Assembly: GCA_041402005.1 (NCBI GenBank) | Contig: JAWKTB010000001.1 | Span: 496,001 to 560,000, forward strand | Source: JAJRXR01 sp041402005 | GTDB lineage: Bacteria > Planctomycetota > Phycisphaerae > Phycisphaerales > UBA1924 | DNA: 64,000 nt | Direction of reading: 5' to 3' | Shown: piece by piece, positions 34,292 to 43,329 of the stretch | How the letters are laid out: each line of letters opens with the position of its first letter | Numbering within the stretch: the stretch's first letter is position 1 | The notes under the pieces: model-generated | Seen by the model: only the letters and a program-made list of their open reading frames with translations | Database searches by the model: none | What the model was told of the DNA's origin: nothing | Program-made: the position numbers and the translations under genes

Positions 34292-35214
34292 GCGACGACC
34301 CCCGCCATCGCGGTGGGGGGGAAGGGGCGACGCCACGGGCTCGCCGATCGCCCGTCCGCCGCATTGCCTGGCTCGGCGCCCTCGTCTTCCTCGTCACGCT
34401 CGTCGTCAGCGGCTGGGCGCTCGCCAAGCGCATCCAGGGCTTCTACCAGACAGTCGACCGCTCCATCTACTACTTCATCGAGGCGCCCGGGACCGCGTTC
34501 AACTTCCGCGGGCGCGACGTCATCATCACCGACGAGCTCGATGATGAGGGCCGCGGCGACGTGATCGTCACCTACGACGGCGAGCCCCTGCGCATCCCCG
34601 TCCAGATCCCCCAGCCTTTGCCCCTGCCGGGCCTGGCGCGCCACGCCGACTGGCTGCGCATCGTTTCGTTCGCCGAGGGCACCGGCATGGGCTTCCCGGA
34701 GTTCGAGCGCCGCTTCGACGCCGGCGAGATCACGCCGCGCCTGGTCGTCGTCACCCGCAACCCCTTCGCCGACCAGGGCGACGAGCCCAAGTTCGGGCTC
34801 GAGACCGACAAGAGCTGGGGCTGGGGCGAGGTCCGGCGCGACAAGTGGACCTTCACCTTCTACGAGCTGCTCCCTGAGGGCGGCTTCGCGTCGCACACGC
34901 TCAAGTTCCCCGAGTCCGGCGCCCACTTCTACCGCCGCCAGATCGACGCCGAGCGCAAGGGCCTTCCCCCGCCCGTCCGCGACCCCGACGAGCTCAAGGA
35001 GGGCACATGGGAGTTCCAGGCGACGCTCCCCCTGATGAACCGTCCTCCCTCGATCACCAAGGAGCGCCAGGCCCTGCGCGAGTCGGGCTGGACGCTCCCG
35101 ACGGCCTCCGCCTCGATCATCGGGATCATCGCCTGCCTGGCGATCGCCCTCGCGCCCTCGCGCGAGCAGGTCGAGCGCCGAGTCGCCGCCCAGGAGTCGC
35201 GGGCCGCCGGCTGA
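34288..35214 (+). CDS. Two-helix membrane protein at end of oxidase cluster
   Basis: About 308 residues, unknown family. An N-terminal basic stretch is followed by one membrane helix (IAWLGALVFLVTLVVSGWAL, about 30-50), a ~210-residue extracytoplasmic domain with YYFIEAPGTAFNFRGRDVII and SWGWGEVRRDKWTFTFYELL, then a C-terminal helix (ASIIGIIACLAIALA) and a short basic tail. No ATG, GTG or TTG fits the start. The CTG at 34288, which overlaps the previous stop as CTGA, is the most plausible position, but the start is uncertain. Its position suggests an oxidase accessory or assembly protein. Confidence 0.6.
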   Translation: MSDDPRHRGGGEGATPRARRSPVRRIAWLGALVFLVTLVVSGWALAKRIQGFYQTVDRSIYYFIEAPGTAFNFRGRDVIITDELDDEGRGDVIVTYDGEPLRIPVQIPQPLPLPGLARHADWLRIVSFAEGTGMGFPEFERRFDAGEITPRLVVVTRNPFADQGDEPKFGLETDKSWGWGEVRRDKWTFTFYELLPEGGFASHTLKFPESGAHFYRRQIDAERKGLPPPVRDPDELKEGTWEFQATLPLMNRPPSITKERQALRESGWTLPTASASIIGIIACLAIALAPSREQVERRVAAQESRAAG

Positions 35215-35232
35215 TTGTCACGCAAATTGAAA

Positions 35233-35257
35233 GAGCCGGGCCCAGTGGACCCGGCTC
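35233..35257 (-). terminator. Hairpin between convergent genes
   Basis: GAGCCGGG pairs with CCCGGCTC around a 9-base loop. On the minus strand it is followed by TTTCAATTT, fitting termination of the OmpA-type gene; it may also end the oxidase operon on the + strand. Confidence 0.65.
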
Positions 35258-35283
35258 GCTCGATGCTCAGGTTGTTCACGCGA

Positions 35284-36138
35284 TCACTTCGTCGGATCGA
35301 AGTCCCGCGCCGGCGCCGCCTCGGTGTCCACGTTCGCCGTCGTCGACGTGGGCCCGCCCGTGAAGTTCCGCGTCGAGGCGACGAGGAAGACCTCGACGCG
35401 CCGGTTCTGCGGCGTGTTCCCGTCGGCCGCGTTGGGCACCGCCGGGCGGAACTCGCCCCAACCCGCGACCTGCATCTTCACCGGGTCGATTCCCAGGTTC
35501 TTCAGCTCGTCCCGGACCGAGATCGCCCGGTGTGCCGACAGGTGCATGTTCGTCGGGTGACGCGACGCCGTCCCCGAGCTGATCGGCTGCGAGTCCGTGT
35601 GCCCGACGATCACGACGTCGTACGGCTCGGCCTCGGTCATCTTCAGGACGTCAGCGAGCGCCGCGATCGTCTGCTTCGCCTCGTCGCGGATCTGGTCGGA
35701 TCCCGACGAGAACGTCATGTCCGACGCGAAGCGGAGCATGCCCCGGTTCGGGTCGTACTGGATCTGCTTGGGGAACTTGGCCGCCAGGCGGGCGAGGGCC
35801 TTGTCCGTCGCGGGGTCCAGGTGTCCCAGGTCCATCGAGCCCAGGCGGCTCTCGAGGTCCGCGTTCGCCTCGCGGAACTGGGCGATCTGCTGCTTGAGCA
35901 GCGTGATGTCCGCGTCCCGCTTGCTCAGCAGGGTCGAGCAGTCGCCCTGCGAGCCCTGGAGACGGGAGATGGCGGCGTTGCTCTCCTCGAGCTGGGCGAC
36001 CAGCTCGACGTTCCGCTCCTCGAGCGTCCGGTTGTTGTCGTACAGGGCGTCGTACTCTTGCTGGCTCACGCACCCGCCCAGGGCGCCCGCCAGGAGTCCG
36101 AGCATCACGATCCGCCGCGTTGCGCGAGTCCTTATCAT
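35284..36138 (-). CDS. OmpA/Pal-type peptidoglycan-binding lipoprotein
   Basis: 284 residues. The signal peptide ends in a lipobox (LAGALGGC, Cys at about 23). A coiled-coil region (about 30-100, with NRTLEERNVELVAQLEESNA) is followed by an OmpA C-terminal domain at about 120-250. It includes the peptidoglycan-contact motif VVIVGHTDSQP, LSAHRAISVRDELKNLGI and the terminal NRRVEVFLVAS with its conserved Arg. It should tether the envelope to peptidoglycan. The ATG follows a GGGAG-type site; the gene is divergent from the amidohydrolase. Confidence 0.88.
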   Translation of the reverse strand: MIRTRATRRIVMLGLLAGALGGCVSQQEYDALYDNNRTLEERNVELVAQLEESNAAISRLQGSQGDCSTLLSKRDADITLLKQQIAQFREANADLESRLGSMDLGHLDPATDKALARLAAKFPKQIQYDPNRGMLRFASDMTFSSGSDQIRDEAKQTIAALADVLKMTEAEPYDVVIVGHTDSQPISSGTASRHPTNMHLSAHRAISVRDELKNLGIDPVKMQVAGWGEFRPAVPNAADGNTPQNRRVEVFLVASTRNFTGGPTSTTANVDTEAAPARDFDPTK

Positions 36139-36249
36139 TCCGTTGCTCCCAAACTCCGCGGGCCTCCGCGTCCGTCGCGCGCCCGTCCTTGATCCGTGCG
36201 GAGTGCGCCGAGCCTACCCGAATCCGCCCGATTCCGCCGACAATCCACA

Positions 36250-37680
36250 GTGCCCGCCCACACGCCGAACACGACGCTGGTCCGGATAAACGCCCGCGCC
36301 GCGGCGGACGAGCGGGGTCTGCTCGCCGCCCCCGCACGCCTCACCCTCCGCCTCACCACCCCCGTCCACCAGGGCGCGCCCACCCGCGGCGCCGCCCTCG
36401 AACTCGTCTCGTTATCCACACCAACCGACAGCTTCTCCCACCATGACCCGACGCCCGACCTCGTCCTCGACCGCCCGGACGCCGTCCTCATCCCCGCGCT
36501 CGTCAACGCGCACGCGCACCTCGACCTGACCCACCTCGGCCCGCGCCCGCACGACCCGGGCGAGGGGTTCGTCGCGTGGGTCGACATGGTGCGCGCCGGG
36601 CGGGCCCAGGGCGACGACGAGATCGCCGCCTCGGTCCAGGCGGGGATCGATCTCTCCATCCGGGGCGGGACCGCCGCGATCGGGGACATCGCCGGCGCCC
36701 CGGCGGGCGTGCCCAACCTCACGCCTTTCAAGACCTTGCGCGGGTCTCCCCTCGCCGGAACCTCCTTCCTCGAGTTCTTCGCGATCGGCATGGGTGAGCA
36801 AGCCGCCCTCGACCGCATCGCCGCCACGCTCGACGCGTGCAAGCGCGAGGGCGTCGTCCCGCACGAACGCGCCGAGCCCGTTCGCCTGGGTTTGCAGCCG
36901 CACGCGACCAACACCGTCGCGCGCCGGGCCTACCTCTGGGCCGCCCAGCGCGCCCGCGAGCTTGGGCTCCCCCTGTGCACCCACGTCGCCGAGACGCCCG
37001 AGGAGATCGAGTTCATCGCGCACGCCCAGGGCCCGCAGCGCGCCCTGCTCGAACGCTTCGGTCTCTGGGACGACGCGATCGACATCGGGCATGGCGAACA
37101 CCCGATCGAGCACCTGCGAGCGTTCCTCGAGGCGTGCCGAGACATGATCCCGCCGCCCCTACTCGTGCACATCAACGACGTGGGCTTGGCGCTGCCAGTC
37201 CTCGCCGCGAGCGGCGCGAGTGTCGCGTACTGCCCCCGCGCCAGCGCCTACTTCGCCGCCCCCGACCGCCTCGGGCCGCACCGGTATCGAGAGATGCTCG
37301 ACGCCGGCGTCAACGTCTGTCTCGGCACGGACTCGGTCGTCTGTCTCCCGCCCGAGCAGCTCACGGGCGACGCCGCCCGTCTGTCGGTTCTCGACGACAT
37401 GCGCCTCCTCCATGCGCGCGACGGCACGGACGTCGCGGAGTTGCTGTCGATGGGAACAACCCGGGGCGCCAAGGCGCTCGGGCTCGACCCCGCCCCCTTC
37501 CGCCTCGACCCGGGCCCGATCGCGGGATTGCTGGCAATCGAGGCGCCCCCACACTCGTCGGACCCCCTGCGGGACGCGATGTCCGAGTCGACGAGGCCGG
37601 AGTTCCTGTATCTCCGGAATCATGCCTGTCAGGCCGCAAAAAACGCAGCGGAGCGAACCCCCGACGCGTACCATCCCTAG
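36250..37680 (+). CDS. Amidohydrolase, cytosine/adenosine deaminase-like (TrzA/AtzN family)
   Basis: 476 residues from the GTG at 36250 (the frame is open from a GTG at 36196). The metal site of the amidohydrolase superfamily is complete: NAHAHLDLTH (HxH), CTHVAETPEEIEF, LVHINDVG and CLGTDSVVCLPP (final Asp). SVAYCPRASAYF matches the CPxS signature of chlorohydrolase/deaminase members. The substrate is a ring amine at best guess. Aminodeoxyfutalosine deaminase of the menaquinone futalosine route belongs to this family and is one possibility, but nothing here proves it. GACAAT lies five bases before GTG 36250, a weak leaderless-type signal supporting that start. Confidence 0.8.
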   Translation: MPAHTPNTTLVRINARAAADERGLLAAPARLTLRLTTPVHQGAPTRGAALELVSLSTPTDSFSHHDPTPDLVLDRPDAVLIPALVNAHAHLDLTHLGPRPHDPGEGFVAWVDMVRAGRAQGDDEIAASVQAGIDLSIRGGTAAIGDIAGAPAGVPNLTPFKTLRGSPLAGTSFLEFFAIGMGEQAALDRIAATLDACKREGVVPHERAEPVRLGLQPHATNTVARRAYLWAAQRARELGLPLCTHVAETPEEIEFIAHAQGPQRALLERFGLWDDAIDIGHGEHPIEHLRAFLEACRDMIPPPLLVHINDVGLALPVLAASGASVAYCPRASAYFAAPDRLGPHRYREMLDAGVNVCLGTDSVVCLPPEQLTGDAARLSVLDDMRLLHARDGTDVAELLSMGTTRGAKALGLDPAPFRLDPGPIAGLLAIEAPPHSSDPLRDAMSESTRPEFLYLRNHACQAAKNAAERTPDAYHP

Positions 37681-37740
37681 AACGGTTCTGGGTTTACGAC
37701 GATCCCGGGATCTCTCCCGTTCAGGCCGACCCGAGGCGCC

Positions 37741-40366
37741 ATGAGCCGCAAGTGGCAGCATGTCAAACGCTGGGATGACGAGAACCTGGTCGGGGTGCTC
37801 GCGCCCCTCCGCGTGCTGCTCCGCGCGTTCAGCTCGGTGACGCTCGCGGTCTGCCTGCTGGTCTTCATCGCGTTGTACGCGATCCTGGCGAGCGTGCCGA
37901 TCGGGCTGCTCGCCCTGACGCCGACGATCGTGTTCTACGCGATCACGTGCGTGGGGGCGGTCCTGCTGGTCGCCCTGCTCCCGACCCTGCTCGTGCGTCG
38001 TCTGATGCGCGGGAGCGGTCGGGGCGCGCGCTTCGCCGTCACCATGCTCCTGTTCATCGCCCTGGGCGTCGTGGGCGGCGTCCTCTGGAACTCGCTCGTC
38101 TGGCCCGCGATCCGCTACGACCCGGCGACCGGCGCCGGCGTCCGCTTCTTCTCCGGCTTCGTGCGCACGTACAACGCCACCACCCTGCGCCGCCTGCCCG
38201 GCTTCGAGATGACCGAGGGCCAGTTCTACGCCTGGTGGCCGCTCCGCTTCGCCCTCATGCTCTTCGTCCTCAACCTGATCGTCGCGACCATGCGCCGGAT
38301 CGAGTTCTGCTTCAAGAACGTCGGCGTCCTGAGCGTGCACACCGGGATTGTCATGATCGCGATGGGCTCGCTGTTCTACGGGCGCCTCAAGCAGGAGGGG
38401 GACACGATCCTCCTCGCACCCCAAGGCCCGGGCGAGGTCGCGGGACCGCCCCAGGTCGCCTTCTACGACCGCGACGAGCCGGTGCTGTACGTCGCCCAGA
38501 CCAACGACCTGGGCGGCGCGCCGGGCAGGCACCGGGATGGGAGCAGCGACGCCTCGACGCCTGCCCCGGTACAACGACTACAACCTCGACGCCGGCGCCG
38601 AGGACGCGAGCTCCACGCTCTGGCACGTCACGGGCCTCGATCGCGCCTGGGCGAACGAGCCCGACCGCCCGCTCTCACTCAAGGTCCCCGACTGGCGGGG
38701 CCCGACGGGGCTGGTGGACACGGACATCAAGCTCCGCGTCGTGGGCTTCGCCTCGTACGCCGAGGCGCAGGACGACGTGGTGAAGGTGGACCTCGACCCC
38801 GGGGCGCCGATCCCGCCGGACTTCGAGCCCAACCCGGTCCGCTTCGTCGAGCTGTACTCAGACCTCCCCGACGAGCACGGGCACGTCCCGGCGACGGACG
38901 GGCCCGCTTTCCGCTTCGCCCTCTTCCCGCACCGCCCCGCCTCGCGGATCTCGGACAACGGCGTCTTCGGCGTCGAGTACACGATCGGCATGGACGAGAC
39001 GCGGTGGCGCGACCTGTCGAGCCCCGTGCCCCCCGGCGCGCAGCAAGCCCTCGTCGTCGAGATCCCGCGCGAGGGCGAGGCCCCCTACCGATCGGTCGTC
39101 AGCGTCGTCCCGGGCGTCCGGCGCGAGCTGGGGGACACGGGCTTCGCGATCCGGGTCAAGGAGCTTCTCCCCGAGCCCCCCTTCCCGATCATCACCGAGG
39201 GGTACCAGGGCGCGACGAGCATGGTCGCGGTCGTGGAGATCGAGCGGACCGCCGCCGCCCCCGAGGCTTCCACGACCTACGACCGCTGGGTCTACCACCG
39301 CTTCCCCGAGATCAGCCAGGACCTGCTCAAAGAGACCGACCCGCGCACCGGGCGCCCGATCCGGCGCGACGCCGACCCGTCGATCCGCCTGTCGCTCATC
39401 GACTGCTCTCAGCTGCAGGTCTACTTCGACGAGAAGGCGGACGGGCACGTGCGCGCGATCGTGCGCCAGCCCCGAGGCGCGGCCCGCGTCATCGACGACC
39501 TCGCGCCCGGGTCGCGCATCGAGGACATCGTGCCCCAGATCCACCTGGTCCTGGGCGAGCGCTGGGACCACGGGCGTCAGTTCGAGCGCCCCGTCCCCGT
39601 GCCCAGCGAGCAGCGTCAAAAGGACCAGATCGGCACGCACGACAAGGCCTTGATCGCGGTCGAGATCAGCGTCCAGGGCGACTCCCAGGTCGTCTGGCTT
39701 CCATTCACACGGTACATGCACCTGGGCATGGACCACGAGCGGGTGGTGACGCTCAAGGACGGGCGGCGACTACGCCTCGCCTTCGGGCGCCTGCAGATGC
39801 CCTTCCCGGGCTTCGACGTGCGGCTCGTGGACTTCCAGATGATCGCGTACGACTACCGCGGGGCGCCGCGGGACTACCAGTCGGTCGTGCGCGTCGAGCC
39901 GAGCAGCATGATGGGCGAGGCGGCGGACTTCGAGCCCTACACGCACGTGACGAAGCTCAACGCGCCGTTGCGGGCGCCCTTCCACTGGGACCCCGAGGCG
40001 GCGTGGGTGAGCAACGTCTCGCGCCGCCTCCTGGGCGGGCTCAACCCGCGACAGTTCAAGCTCTCACAGGCCGGCTGGGACCAGCAGGGCTGGACGCAGA
40101 GCCAGCAGCTCGTGGACCAGGGCCAGCTCGACCGCCCGCGGGCGCGATGGACGATCCTGGGCGTGGGCAACAACCCGGGGATCCATGTCATCGCCCTGGG
40201 CGGCATCCTGATGGGCGTGGGCGTCCCCTGGGCGTTCTATTTCAAGCCCTGGCTGGTGCGTCACGAGAAGCGGAAGCTGGCGCGACGTGCGTCCGGCGAG
40301 GCGCGCGAGACGAATAAGTGTTCAGCCCAGACGCCGGCGCCCGAGCCGGTGGGAGCGGGAGCATGA
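37741..40366 (+). CDS. ResB/CcsB cytochrome c biogenesis protein, one frameshift
   Basis: About 875 residues after joining two frames near 38530-38560. ResB and CcsA form the system II cytochrome c synthase, carrying heme across the membrane and attaching it to CxxCH proteins. The N-terminal part has about five membrane helices (LRVLLRAFSSVTLAVCLLVF at ~30; NVGVLSVHTGIVMIAMGSLF at ~205, with the conserved His). A long extracytoplasmic domain follows and a final helix near the C-terminus (HVIALGGILMGVGVPWAFYF) carries the other typical His. Sequence resumes in the +1 frame with RLPRYNDYNLDAG. The only break is in this linker, so a sequencing indel is likely. The stop overlaps the ccsA ATG. Confidence 0.85.
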
Positions 40367-42210
40367 AGACGCGACGACCGATCCTGACGCTGACCCTTCT
40401 CGCGCTGACCAGCGCCCTAATGGCGCCCCTGGCGCCCGCCCAGCCGGGCGCCCAGGGCGGCGAGGATCTGCCGCCCGCGCCCCGGGGCGGCGCGGGCAAC
40501 ACGCACCCCGAGTCCCACCTGCTCGAGGGCCAGGACGCCAACGCCCTGCTCAATCCGTTCGGCATGCCTTCGAACGCGCCCGCGGGCGACGCCGTCGCGA
40601 AGCGCGAGTTCGCCAAGAAGCTCGACCTCGCGCCCCTGCGCGACCTGGCGGTCCAGCACGACGGGCGTGTCAAGATCCTCGACACGCTCGCGCGCGAGAC
40701 CGTCCGCGCGATCACGGGGCGCAAGGACTTCATCGACATCCTGCCCCCCAAGGCGGGCGACGACGCGGCCCAGACCTGGAAGCCCGACCCGGTCTTCACG
40801 CTGCTCGACATGGTGATCGACCCGGCGTACTACGCCGACAAGCCGCTCATCCACGTCCAGTACCTGCCCCTCCGCCAGGCGCTGCTCGAGCACGCGTTCC
40901 CGGGCGACGAGCAGACGCAGCAGCTCTGGAACACGCGGACGCGGCTGTCGCCCTCGATCATCGACGCGAACGCGACGCCGGTCTTCAACCAGTACGGCGA
41001 CAGCGGGCCGTTCCGCGACGCCCTGAACCGAGTCGAGTCGATGCGCCGTCTGTACCTGCTCAGCGCGTCGAACCTGCTCATGGTCGCGCCCGAAAGTCGT
41101 GACAAGGAGTGGGGGCGTCTGACGGAGCTGCCGGCGGACTCTGGCCCGCGGAAAGCCGCGGCGGAGCTGGGCGAGGCGTGGCGCGCCCTCGACGCGGACC
41201 GGGCGAACGCCGCGATCAAGAGTTTGGCCGCGGAACTCCCCGCGATCCATCCGGACATTTACCCCGACGCGAGGCGCGATCTGGAGCTGGCGTACAACCG
41301 GTCCAACGCGTTCGCGTGGGGCGCCTGGGTGTACCTGCTCAGCCTGCTGATGCTCGTCCTCGCCTTCGGCACGGGGCGCAAGTGGCTCGTGATCGGGGGC
41401 GTGAGCACGCTGATGCTCGCCGTCGCGCTGCACGCGTTCGGGTTCAGCGCCCGGTGCATCATCGCCGAGCGGTTCGCGATCCAGAACCAGTTCGAGTCGA
41501 TGACCGGGGTGTCGCTGTTCGCGGCGGTCGTGGGGCTGGTGATCATGGTCTGGCGTCGCCAATGGCTGTTCGGCGCGGCGGCGGCCGGGGCGGGGTTCCT
41601 CATCCTCACCGGCGCCACCCAGATGAACATCCCGGGCGTCGACATCGGGCGCGAGGCCGCTATCCTGAACACCTCGGTCCTGCTCAAGTACCACGTGACG
41701 ACCGTGCTCACGAGCTACGGCCTGATCACGCTGGGCATGATCACGAGCCTGTTCTATCTGGGCGCCCACTACGGGACGAAGTGGTTCGGCAAATCCGAGG
41801 CGCAGCTCGTCGCCTCCGCCTCCCTCTCCCCCCCGGGGAGAGGGCAGGGTGAGGGGTCTCCCTCTTCTCTGGCTTCTTCCTTCCCAACCAACGCCCGCCT
41901 GCTCGCGGACCTCGACAAGGCGCAGCTCGTGATCCTGCAGCTCGCGTTCTGGGCGCTGGGCGTGGGCATCCTCCTCGGCGCCTGGTGGGCGGATCACTCG
42001 TGGGGACGCTGGTGGGCCTTCGACCCCAAAGAGACCTGGGCGCTGGTCACCTGGATCATCTACCTCATCGTCATCCACGTCCGCGTCGCCATCGGCGGCG
42101 AGAAGCGAGGCTTCGTCACCGCCTGGCTCTCCGTCCTCGGCTTCATCGTCATGCTCTGGACGTACTTCGGTGTGAACCTGCTGCTGCCGGGGCTGCACGC
42201 ATACGCGTAG
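40363..42210 (+). CDS. ccsA: CcsA/HemX-type cytochrome c assembly protein
   Basis: 615 residues. A cleavable or anchoring N-terminal helix (~5-25) precedes a ~300-residue extracytoplasmic domain and about eight membrane helices. The heme-handling WWD-type motif is present as WADHSWGRWWAFDPKETWAL at about 545-565, flanked by His in LLKYHVTTVLTSYG and YLIVIHVRVAIGG. It is the partner of ResB upstream (ATGA overlap), and the two serve ActA, ActE and CoxB. Residues about 485-510 (SLSPPGRGQGEGSPSSLASS) do not belong to the family and coincide with a palindromic repeat inserted in frame. Confidence 0.9.
   Translation: MKTRRPILTLTLLALTSALMAPLAPAQPGAQGGEDLPPAPRGGAGNTHPESHLLEGQDANALLNPFGMPSNAPAGDAVAKREFAKKLDLAPLRDLAVQHDGRVKILDTLARETVRAITGRKDFIDILPPKAGDDAAQTWKPDPVFTLLDMVIDPAYYADKPLIHVQYLPLRQALLEHAFPGDEQTQQLWNTRTRLSPSIIDANATPVFNQYGDSGPFRDALNRVESMRRLYLLSASNLLMVAPESRDKEWGRLTELPADSGPRKAAAELGEAWRALDADRANAAIKSLAAELPAIHPDIYPDARRDLELAYNRSNAFAWGAWVYLLSLLMLVLAFGTGRKWLVIGGVSTLMLAVALHAFGFSARCIIAERFAIQNQFESMTGVSLFAAVVGLVIMVWRRQWLFGAAAAGAGFLILTGATQMNIPGVDIGREAAILNTSVLLKYHVTTVLTSYGLITLGMITSLFYLGAHYGTKWFGKSEAQLVASASLSPPGRGQGEGSPSSLASSFPTNARLLADLDKAQLVILQLAFWALGVGILLGAWWADHSWGRWWAFDPKETWALVTWIIYLIVIHVRVAIGGEKRGFVTAWLSVLGFIVMLWTYFGVNLLLPGLHAYA
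41821..41886. repeat. Palindromic repeat element inside ccsA
   Basis: CCCTCTCCCC (41822-41831), loop CCC, GGGGAGAGGG (41835-41844): a perfect 10-bp stem. CAGGGTGAGGGG and a smaller GAGGG/CCCTC hairpin follow. This pattern matches the CCCTCTCCC...GGGAGAGGG...GGGTGAGGG repeats dispersed in many GC-rich genomes. It adds about 20 codons to ccsA without changing the frame. Confidence 0.75.
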
Positions 42211-42228
42211 TTGGGCGGGCGGGCAGAG

Positions 42229-42699
42229 TCAGGATGAGGCCGCGTGCGCCTCACGGGGGTGGTACGTCCCCGCATCAGACCTCGACGCGATCGCGAAGCG
42301 GTTCCACATGTTGATCGTCGCGACGACGCAGGTCAGGTCGCTGACCTCCTGCTCGCTCAGGGTCTGGCGGACGCGCTCGTAGACTTCGTCGCCGACGTGG
42401 TCGTGGTCGAGGCGCGTCATCGCCTCGCACCAGAGCAGGGCGGCCCGCTCGCGGTCGGTGTAGTACGGGCTCTCGTCCCAGGCGTCCAGGCCGTAGAGGC
42501 GCTGCTCGGTCTCACCGCCAGCCTTGGCGTCCTTCCAGTGCATGTCGATGCAGTAGGCGCACCCGTTGATCTGCGAGGCCCGCAGCTTGATCAGGTGGCG
42601 CAACGGCTCCTCGATCGACGTCCCGGCGAGCGTCGCGTCCAGGGCGGCCATCGCCTTGAATGGCCCGTTCGACAGCTTGTAGGCATTGAACCGCGGCAT
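42229..42699 (-). CDS. AhpD-like carboxymuconolactone decarboxylase family protein
   Basis: 156 residues. AhpD-fold proteins use a CxxC disulfide for peroxidase-linked redox reactions. The motif lies at about residue 48 (INGCAYCIDMHWKDAKAGG) in the usual setting, with a downstream ERAALLWCEAMT and VGDEVYERVRQTLSEQEVSD. AAGGAG lies seven bases before the ATG at 42699. No ahpC is nearby; the gene stands alone, convergent with ccsA. Confidence 0.9.
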   Translation of the reverse strand: MPRFNAYKLSNGPFKAMAALDATLAGTSIEEPLRHLIKLRASQINGCAYCIDMHWKDAKAGGETEQRLYGLDAWDESPYYTDRERAALLWCEAMTRLDHDHVGDEVYERVRQTLSEQEVSDLTCVVATINMWNRFAIASRSDAGTYHPREAHAASS

Positions 42700-42805
42700 G
42701 TCGGATCTCCTTGTCGTGCCCGCGGACGCCGACGATCCCGGCGCCGATCGCGCACGCACAAGTTTATGCCGTCACCGCCCAACTCCAGGCCGGCGGCGAG
42801 ACCGC

Positions 42806-43177
42806 TCAGCGCGTATTCAGCACCACCCGCCCGATCACATCCTTCTCGGCGATCGCGAACGTGCCCACGCCGTTGCGGTTGAGCGTGAGGGCGCCCGTGT
42901 TCGGGTCCCACGCCTCGACGCGCCCGAGATAGGTCTGCCCGGTTGTGTACCGATACGCGACGATCTGCCCGGGCTTGAACGAGTCGGCGAGCTTGTAGAC
43001 CAGCACCCGCGAGCCGGCGGGAACCTCCGGCTCCATCGAGTGCATCGGCACGACGTACATCTCCGCGACCGCGGTCTTCACGCCAACCATCAGCACCAGC
43101 GCGCCGCCGAGGCACACGCCCGTCCTGACCAGGAGCCGACGTCCACGCCGAGTTCGTCCTTCACGCTGTTCGCTCAT
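42806..43177 (-). CDS. S26 signal-peptidase-I-like protein, catalytic Lys replaced
   Basis: 123 residues from the ATG at 43177, seven bases after AAGGAG. One membrane helix (about 17-40) precedes MYVVPMHSMEPEVPAGSRVL, which is box B of signal peptidase I with the nucleophile Ser. About 40 residues later, where SipS-type enzymes have the general-base Lys (KR[IV]xG), the sequence reads TYLGRVEAWD, with Arg. No Lys fits the site. The domain is otherwise the short S26 core (GQIVAYRY, EKDVIGRVV). It may be an inactive or altered peptidase, or a structural relative. Confidence 0.75.
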   Translation of the reverse strand: MSEQREGRTRRGRRLLVRTGVCLGGALVLMVGVKTAVAEMYVVPMHSMEPEVPAGSRVLVYKLADSFKPGQIVAYRYTTGQTYLGRVEAWDPNTGALTLNRNGVGTFAIAEKDVIGRVVLNTR

Positions 43178-43315
43178 CTGTGCGCTCCTTTCATCGGCGC
43201 CACGGCTGACCCGTGAGGGCAGCCGTGCTCCCCTGGACACTTCACGCCTGCCCTTCGGGTCAGGCGTGCCACCGTCTCCCTACCCCTCCCATCGCCCCCC
43301 GGTTCGTCCGGGCCG

Positions 43316-43321
43316 TACCCT
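43316..43321 (+). promoter_or_regulatory. -10 element TACCCT, leaderless start candidate
   Basis: TACCCT ends eight bases before the ATG at 43330, without a Shine-Dalgarno sequence between. Confidence 0.35.
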
Positions 43322-43329
43322 CTGAATGG

